Assembly (NCBI GenBank): GCA_026936335.1
Contig: JAPMXV010000010.1
Coordinates: 228,483 to 292,482 of the forward strand
Origin: Mantamonas sphyraenae
Taxonomy: Eukaryota; CRuMs; Mantamonadidae
Direction of reading: 5' to 3'
Length of the DNA: 64,000 nucleotides
Every line of letters starts with the position of its first letter. The stretch's first letter is position 1. Of this stretch, positions 59,937 through 64,000 are shown one piece after another. The notes under the pieces were generated by a model. That model worked only from the letters and a program-made list of their open reading frames with translations. It was not told where the DNA came from and ran no database searches. Position numbers and translations under genes: made by a program.

Positions 59937-62900
59937 TCATTCGAGGCGTTGGCGTTTGGAGGAGGAGGAGGAGGAGGAGGAGGAGGAGGAGGAGGAGGAG
60001 GAGGAGGAGGAGGAGGAGGAGGAAGGTTCTTTGCGCTTGGGGAGGGTGAAGGAGGGGATGGGGTAGGCGTTGACGAGTGCGATGGTGGTGGGGCGGGTGG
60101 TGATGTGGGGTGTGATGCGGTCGATGAGGGTGTGGAGGAGGGTGTGCAGTGTGGCGTCGCTGGGTTGGGGGTTGTCCAACCAGGCGATCATGAGGGAGAG
60201 GGCGGTGACGCCACGGGTGAGCGTTTTGCGGATGGCCTGTTGCACCTGCCGGTAGGTGAGGTGTGGCCTGAGGAGGCGGACAAAGAAGGCCAGGTCGACA
60301 GGCGGCACGCCAACGTTGCCCAGCGCCAGGATGATGTGTCGCACCAGGGACGGCAAGCTGCCGTTGTTGATCAGCTCATGCAGTGCCTGGTGCTCGTGTG
60401 TGTGCTGATGGCGAGGGTACTTGGCAACGCGTGCCTTCATGTGTGTCAGCAGCGTCTGGAACTCACGCGCCGTGCAGCTGCCTCGCTCGTCGCTGGGATT
60501 GGCTCTGCTCCAACCTCTGCGCACAGACTCAGGATGCCACTTTTCCACCTCCGTGGTGGTGAGGTGGTGGTCGTAGTCGCATTGTGTCCAGTGTGGGTCG
60601 CTGTCGTCGTCAGCAGGGCGTCGTGCTTTCTGCAGCCACAGCTGGGTCTGCTCGTGCTGCTTCCAAGTGGTGGGATGGGCTCTGTCGCCGAGAGTGTCCA
60701 TCTCTGTCATGAGCAGGTGGAGGAGGGCGTAGATGGGGTCGCCGTAGTCGTGTGGCTCCTCCAGCCAGCACACCTTCAACCCACCCTCTGTCACACCCAT
60801 GGCCAGACCAGCGTGGAGGATAGCATGTCTGCACGCTTTTTGATCCACGTCACGGCCGAGAAGGGTGAGGCAGAAGGCCATGTCGCCCTGGGAGAGGGGA
60901 ATTTTGCCCAGAGCGAGCAGAATCTGTCGGACCAGCGTGGTCAGGGTGCCATGGCAGACCACAACACGCGCTTGTAGGGTCATGAGGTCGGGGATGTCGT
61001 CGATGGGATGACCGTTGGCCAGGGTGTGCATGTGGTTCAGCAGTGCCGTGTGCTCCTTCTTGTTGCTGTGGCTGCGCTCGCTCTTGCGCCAGGACGTCCA
61101 GCCACTGCGCACAACGCCATCTGGCAGTCCATCCTCCACGGCCATCTTCTCCTCCTTTGTGGGCTCAGGCAGAACGAGCTCGGGGATGTCGAGGGCATTG
61201 ACGGCGTCGAACGTGGTGGGCCTGGTGGTGATGTGGGGTGTGATGCGGTCGATGAGGGTGTGGAGGAGGGTGTGCAGTGTGGCGTCGCTGGGTTTGGGGT
61301 TGTCGAGCCAGGCGATCTTGAGGGAGAGGGAGGTGACGCCGCGGGTGAGGGTGTAGCTGATGGCATGTTGCACCTGCTGGTAGGTGAGGTGTGGCCTGAG
61401 GAGGCGGACAAAGAAGGCCAGGTCGACAGGCGGCACGCCAACGTTGCCCAGCGCCAGGATGACGTGTCGCACCAGGGAATGCAGGTTGCCATTGTTGGTC
61501 AGTTCACGCAGTGCATTGTTCTCGTGTGAGTGCTGATGGCGAGGGTGCTTGGCTGCGCGTGCCTTCATGTGTGCCAGCAGCCTTTGGAACTCCCGCGCCG
61601 AGCAGCTGCCACGTTCGTCGCTGGGATTGTGCGCTGCCCAGCCACTGCGGACAGACTCAGGATGCCACTTGTCCACCTTGGTGGTGGTGAGGTGGTGGTC
61701 GTAGTCGCATTGTGACCAGTGTGGGTCGCTGTCGTTGTCAGCTGGGCGTCGTGCTTCCTGCAGCCACTGCTGGGTCTGCTCGTGCTCCTTCCAGGTGGTG
61801 GGATGAGGCGTGTTGCCAATATTGTCCATCTCTGTCATGAGCAGGTGGAGGAGGGCGTAGTTGGGGTCGCCGTAGTCGTGTGGCTCCTCCAGCCAGCACA
61901 CCTTCAACCCAGCCTTTGTCACACCCATGGGCAGACCAGCGTTGAGGATGGCAAGGCTGCACCCACGTTGATCCATGTCATGGCCGAGAAGGGTGAGGCA
62001 GAAGGCCATGTCGCCCTGGGAGAGGGGAATTTTGCCCAGAGCGAGCTGAATCTGTCGGACAAGCGTGGTCAGGGTGCCATGGCAGACCACAACACGCGCC
62101 TGCAGGGTCATGAGGTCGGGGATGTCGTCGAAAGGATGCTCGTAGGCCAGAGTGTGCATGTGGTTCAGCAGTGCCGTGTGCTCCTTCTTGTTGCTGTGGC
62201 TGCGGTCGTCGCTGTGTCCCAATTTCCACCCTTTGCGCTCAACACCATCTGGCAACTTGTTCGTCTTGTTCACGCCTGCTTTTTTCCGTGTGCCCGTGTC
62301 TCCGTTCTTGGCCCTCCTTGCCAGTGTGCTCGACGTTCCTGTCTCGGTGCCACTGCCAGCCATGACCCTGCGCCTGCGCTGTCCGCTGCCTTTGGTTAGT
62401 TGCGGATCAGTACGACACTGGCCTCTGCGTCGTTGTGTGCGGCCTCGACTTGTGCGTCTCGGCTGCCACTCGTCCGAGTCCTCCTGCTCCATGTCGTCTA
62501 AGTCGTCGTCGCTGTCGTCCTGCGGTATGTACTCCTCATCCATGGCATCAGCAGTGTCTGTATTGGTGATTGAGCCCTGAGTTTCCAACTCGTCGTCCAC
62601 GTGCTGCTGGGTTGCGTCCTTTGCCTCGCCGTCTTCTTCGTACGCCTCCATCCATGAACTGGTCATCCACACTGAGTTGCTGGAGATTGACCATGGTTCA
62701 CGGTGGCCAAAGTTCAGAAACATCAGGTCCTCCACATCGCCGGTGTCATGTGTGTGTGTGTCCTGGGCTGCGTCGTCGTCGTCGCTGTCTCCAGTCTGCC
62801 GTGTGGCCTGGTGGGAGGAGGACGACGATGTGGTGGTGGATGTGGTGCGTGTGATGCCGACAAAGGCAGGGCTGATGCGTTTGGGGACGCCGTTGTGGTT

Positions 62901-63554
62901 TGTGTTGGGTTGAGTAGGCGGAGGCTGCAACGGAGGCTGAGAGAAGTGCATCTGGGCCGTTTGTCGCGGCTGGGGAGGCGGCGGAGGAGGGTAGGCGTAG
63001 TATGGGTGACTCTGATGAGCATATGCATGGTGTTGCTGAGAGTGGGTGTTGACAGGGACCCAGATGATGGGTGGTTGTGGGTGCTGGTACGGGTTTTGTA
63101 CGCCTTGGGCGGGCAGCATGTTCGGAAACGGCTGGGCAGCCATGGGAGGGACCATGTACGCGTAGCTGTGTGGGGAGACGGGGACGGTGGCAATGCGGGG
63201 TGGGGACGGTGAGCGGAAGGCGGAATGGACGCTGTCAGAGCAGAAGCGGGGGTGAAGGAAGGCTGGAACGAGCAGAGAGGGAAAAGATGGAAGGAGGGAG
63301 GCAGACCAGGAAACTGGCAACGGAGAGGGCAGTGACAGGGGAGAGGGGATCGGAGAAGAGCGGAGAAGACAGCAGCGGTGGTGATGGGGAAGTGGAGATG
63401 CAGGGGAGGAGTGTAGATAAGCGACGGAGACATGGAGGAGGTAAGGAAGCGGGAGAAGCGGGCAGTCAGAAAACGGAGTGGAAGGCAGAACGCACGCTGG
63501 GTAGTTGTTGGGCGTGTGTTGTTGCTTCGGAGTGCTTGAGTAGTCTTTGTCCAT
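59937..63554 (-). CDS. Telomere-adjacent protein with four copies of an unrecognised helical module
   Basis: Exons 63554-63496 and 63165-59937 (donor AGC|GTGCGT, branch CTCTGACAGC, acceptor CACACAG) give 1,095 aa. The N-terminal third is Pro/Gln/His/Tyr-rich, then acidic Asp/Glu, then basic and Arg-rich. The remainder is an A1-B1-A2-B2 array of ~120-residue helical modules. A reads LVRQILLALGKIPLSQGDMA then GLKVCWLEEPHDYGDP. B reads LVRHIILALGNVGVPPVDLA then ALSLMIAWLDNPQPSD. A and B align with each other (LVR-x-I-x-LALG, LLR/LLG, W-L-x-x-P, LLHLLM/LLHTLI), so all four share one ancestor. Linkers carry GW and SDERGSC. The C-terminus is a poly-Ser run and KRQRLE, a likely nuclear signal. I recognise no family. 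Its start is 267 bp from the telomere repeats and it is transcribed away from them. Confidence 0.78.
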   Translation of the reverse strand: MDKDYSSTPKQQHTPNNYPACVLPSTPFSDCPLLPLPYLLHVSVAYLHSSPASPLPHHHRCCLLRSSPIPSPLSLPSPLPVSWSASLLPSFPSLLVPAFLHPRFCSDSVHSAFRSPSPPRIATVPVSPHSYAYMVPPMAAQPFPNMLPAQGVQNPYQHPQPPIIWVPVNTHSQQHHAYAHQSHPYYAYPPPPPPQPRQTAQMHFSQPPLQPPPTQPNTNHNGVPKRISPAFVGITRTTSTTTSSSSSHQATRQTGDSDDDDAAQDTHTHDTGDVEDLMFLNFGHREPWSISSNSVWMTSSWMEAYEEDGEAKDATQQHVDDELETQGSITNTDTADAMDEEYIPQDDSDDDLDDMEQEDSDEWQPRRTSRGRTQRRRGQCRTDPQLTKGSGQRRRRVMAGSGTETGTSSTLARRAKNGDTGTRKKAGVNKTNKLPDGVERKGWKLGHSDDRSHSNKKEHTALLNHMHTLAYEHPFDDIPDLMTLQARVVVCHGTLTTLVRQIQLALGKIPLSQGDMAFCLTLLGHDMDQRGCSLAILNAGLPMGVTKAGLKVCWLEEPHDYGDPNYALLHLLMTEMDNIGNTPHPTTWKEHEQTQQWLQEARRPADNDSDPHWSQCDYDHHLTTTKVDKWHPESVRSGWAAHNPSDERGSCSAREFQRLLAHMKARAAKHPRHQHSHENNALRELTNNGNLHSLVRHVILALGNVGVPPVDLAFFVRLLRPHLTYQQVQHAISYTLTRGVTSLSLKIAWLDNPKPSDATLHTLLHTLIDRITPHITTRPTTFDAVNALDIPELVLPEPTKEEKMAVEDGLPDGVVRSGWTSWRKSERSHSNKKEHTALLNHMHTLANGHPIDDIPDLMTLQARVVVCHGTLTTLVRQILLALGKIPLSQGDMAFCLTLLGRDVDQKACRHAILHAGLAMGVTEGGLKVCWLEEPHDYGDPIYALLHLLMTEMDTLGDRAHPTTWKQHEQTQLWLQKARRPADDDSDPHWTQCDYDHHLTTTEVEKWHPESVRRGWSRANPSDERGSCTAREFQTLLTHMKARVAKYPRHQHTHEHQALHELINNGSLPSLVRHIILALGNVGVPPVDLAFFVRLLRPHLTYRQVQQAIRKTLTRGVTALSLMIAWLDNPQPSDATLHTLLHTLIDRITPHITTRPTTIALVNAYPIPSFTLPKRKEPSSSSSSSSSSSSSSSSSSSSSSKRQRLE
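59958..60023. repeat. (GGA)n tract encoding poly-Ser
   Basis: About 22 GGA/GAG units on the + strand encode the C-terminal serine tract of the telomere-adjacent protein on the minus strand. Confidence 0.92.
60063..62260. repeat. Tandem duplication, period about 1.13 kb, inside the telomere-adjacent gene
   Basis: The segment encoding modules A2-B2 (about 60063-61130) repeats as A1-B1 (about 61200-62260). Long stretches are nearly identical at DNA level, for example GATGTGGGGTGTGATGCGGT (about 60103 and 61231) and the CTCCAGCCAGCACACCTTCAA blocks (about 60760 and 61890). The offset is near 1,130 bp, equal to 377 codons, so the frame is kept. The high identity suggests recent duplication or gene conversion. 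Confidence 0.85.
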
Positions 63555-63820
63555 GGTGGTGGTGGTGGTACTGGAGTGTATGTGGATTGTGTTGGACAGG
63601 TGGAGGGTGTGGTGGGTGTTGGTGATACTTTGGTTGAAGGCGGATGGGCAGTGCTGACTGCGCGGCGTTGCAAGACGACGGCCACTCATCAGCGACATTT
63701 CCACTCCCACCCATTACCCACCGCCCCATGTCACCACACAACTCAGCCACCCTGCCAGCTAACACGAGCACAACTCACCCGACCTAGACCAGACACACCA
63801 CATCAACGATAGACGACATA
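63555..63820. promoter_or_regulatory. Subtelomeric spacer holding the promoter of the last gene
   Basis: These 266 bp lie between the last ATG and the first telomeric repeat. There is a GGT/TGG-rich segment at 63554-63625 and an AC-rich segment after 63690. No subtelomeric satellite or TATA box was recognised. The promoter of the telomere-adjacent gene must lie here. Confidence 0.55.
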
Positions 63821-64000
63821 TAGGGTTAGGGTTAGGGTTAGGGTTAGGGTTAGGGTTAGGGTTAGGGTTAGGGTTAGGGTTAGGGTTAGGGTTAGGGTTA
63901 GGGTTAGGGTTAGGGTTAGGGTTAGGGTTAGGGTTAGGGTTAGGGTTAGGGTTAGGTTAGGGTTAGGGTTAGGGTTAGGGTTAGGGTTAGGGTTAGGGTT
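63821..64000 (+). repeat. Telomere, (TTAGGG)n
   Basis: About 30 head-to-tail TTAGGG units run to the window end on the + strand, so this is the right end of a chromosome. One unit near 63951-63957 lacks a G (TTAGG). Confidence 0.98.

Overview
The window is the right-hand end of a eukaryotic nuclear chromosome. It finishes in about 180 bp of TTAGGG repeats running off the + strand. Before that lie about 30 closely packed protein-coding genes with GC-rich coding sequence, very short intergenic spacers and short spliceosomal introns. The introns have GTGAGT/GTACGT/GTGCGT-type donors and a strikingly constant CTGACAC-like branch site. The genes include flagellar proteins (CFAP65, CFAP20), exosome and Integrator subunits, a Sac1 lipid phosphatase and a mitochondrial malonyl-CoA decarboxylase. 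This points to a free-living, flagellated, mitochondriate protist. I do not assign a lineage. No rRNA, tRNA, CRISPR array or prokaryotic operon was recognised.

Layout. 0-9 kb: the 3' part of RRP12 converges on a very large intronless Fanzor-type (TnpB-like) RNA-guided nuclease gene. 9-13 kb: a kelch protein and a bacterial-type DegT sugar aminotransferase. 13-17 kb: a PHAF1 homologue and a C2 tail-anchored protein. 17-21 kb: two hypothetical or uncharacterised genes and cofactor-independent phosphoglycerate mutase. 21-28 kb: a nucleoredoxin-like protein, DIS3 and a basic coiled protein. 28-36 kb: CFAP65 and CFAP20 in tandem. 36-49 kb: SAC1, a second C2 tail-anchored protein, PP2C, a Tim17-type membrane protein, a four-CBS protein, Mo-cofactor sulfurase and INTS4. 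49-57 kb: a composite tandem-CH / adenylation-like / AIR9-like protein, malonyl-CoA decarboxylase, a sphingosine-1-phosphate-phosphatase-like enzyme, a GNAT and ankyrin proteins. 58-64 kb: a subtelomeric zone with a histone-H1-like decapeptide-repeat protein, a 5'-truncated HECT ligase and a protein with four copies of an unrecognised helical module, whose start codon lies about 270 bp from the telomere.

Most genes are unrelated housekeeping functions, so the window is not a pathway cluster. The one local functional theme is the axoneme: CFAP65, CFAP20 and possibly the neighbouring basic protein. The most unusual items are the 1,808-residue Fanzor, the CH/adenylation/AIR9-like fusion, and the subtelomeric four-module and H1-like repeat proteins. 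Eight single-base frame disruptions, each placeable at a short mononucleotide run, interrupt five otherwise conserved genes. They look like assembly errors, but three fall in one telomere-proximal gene.
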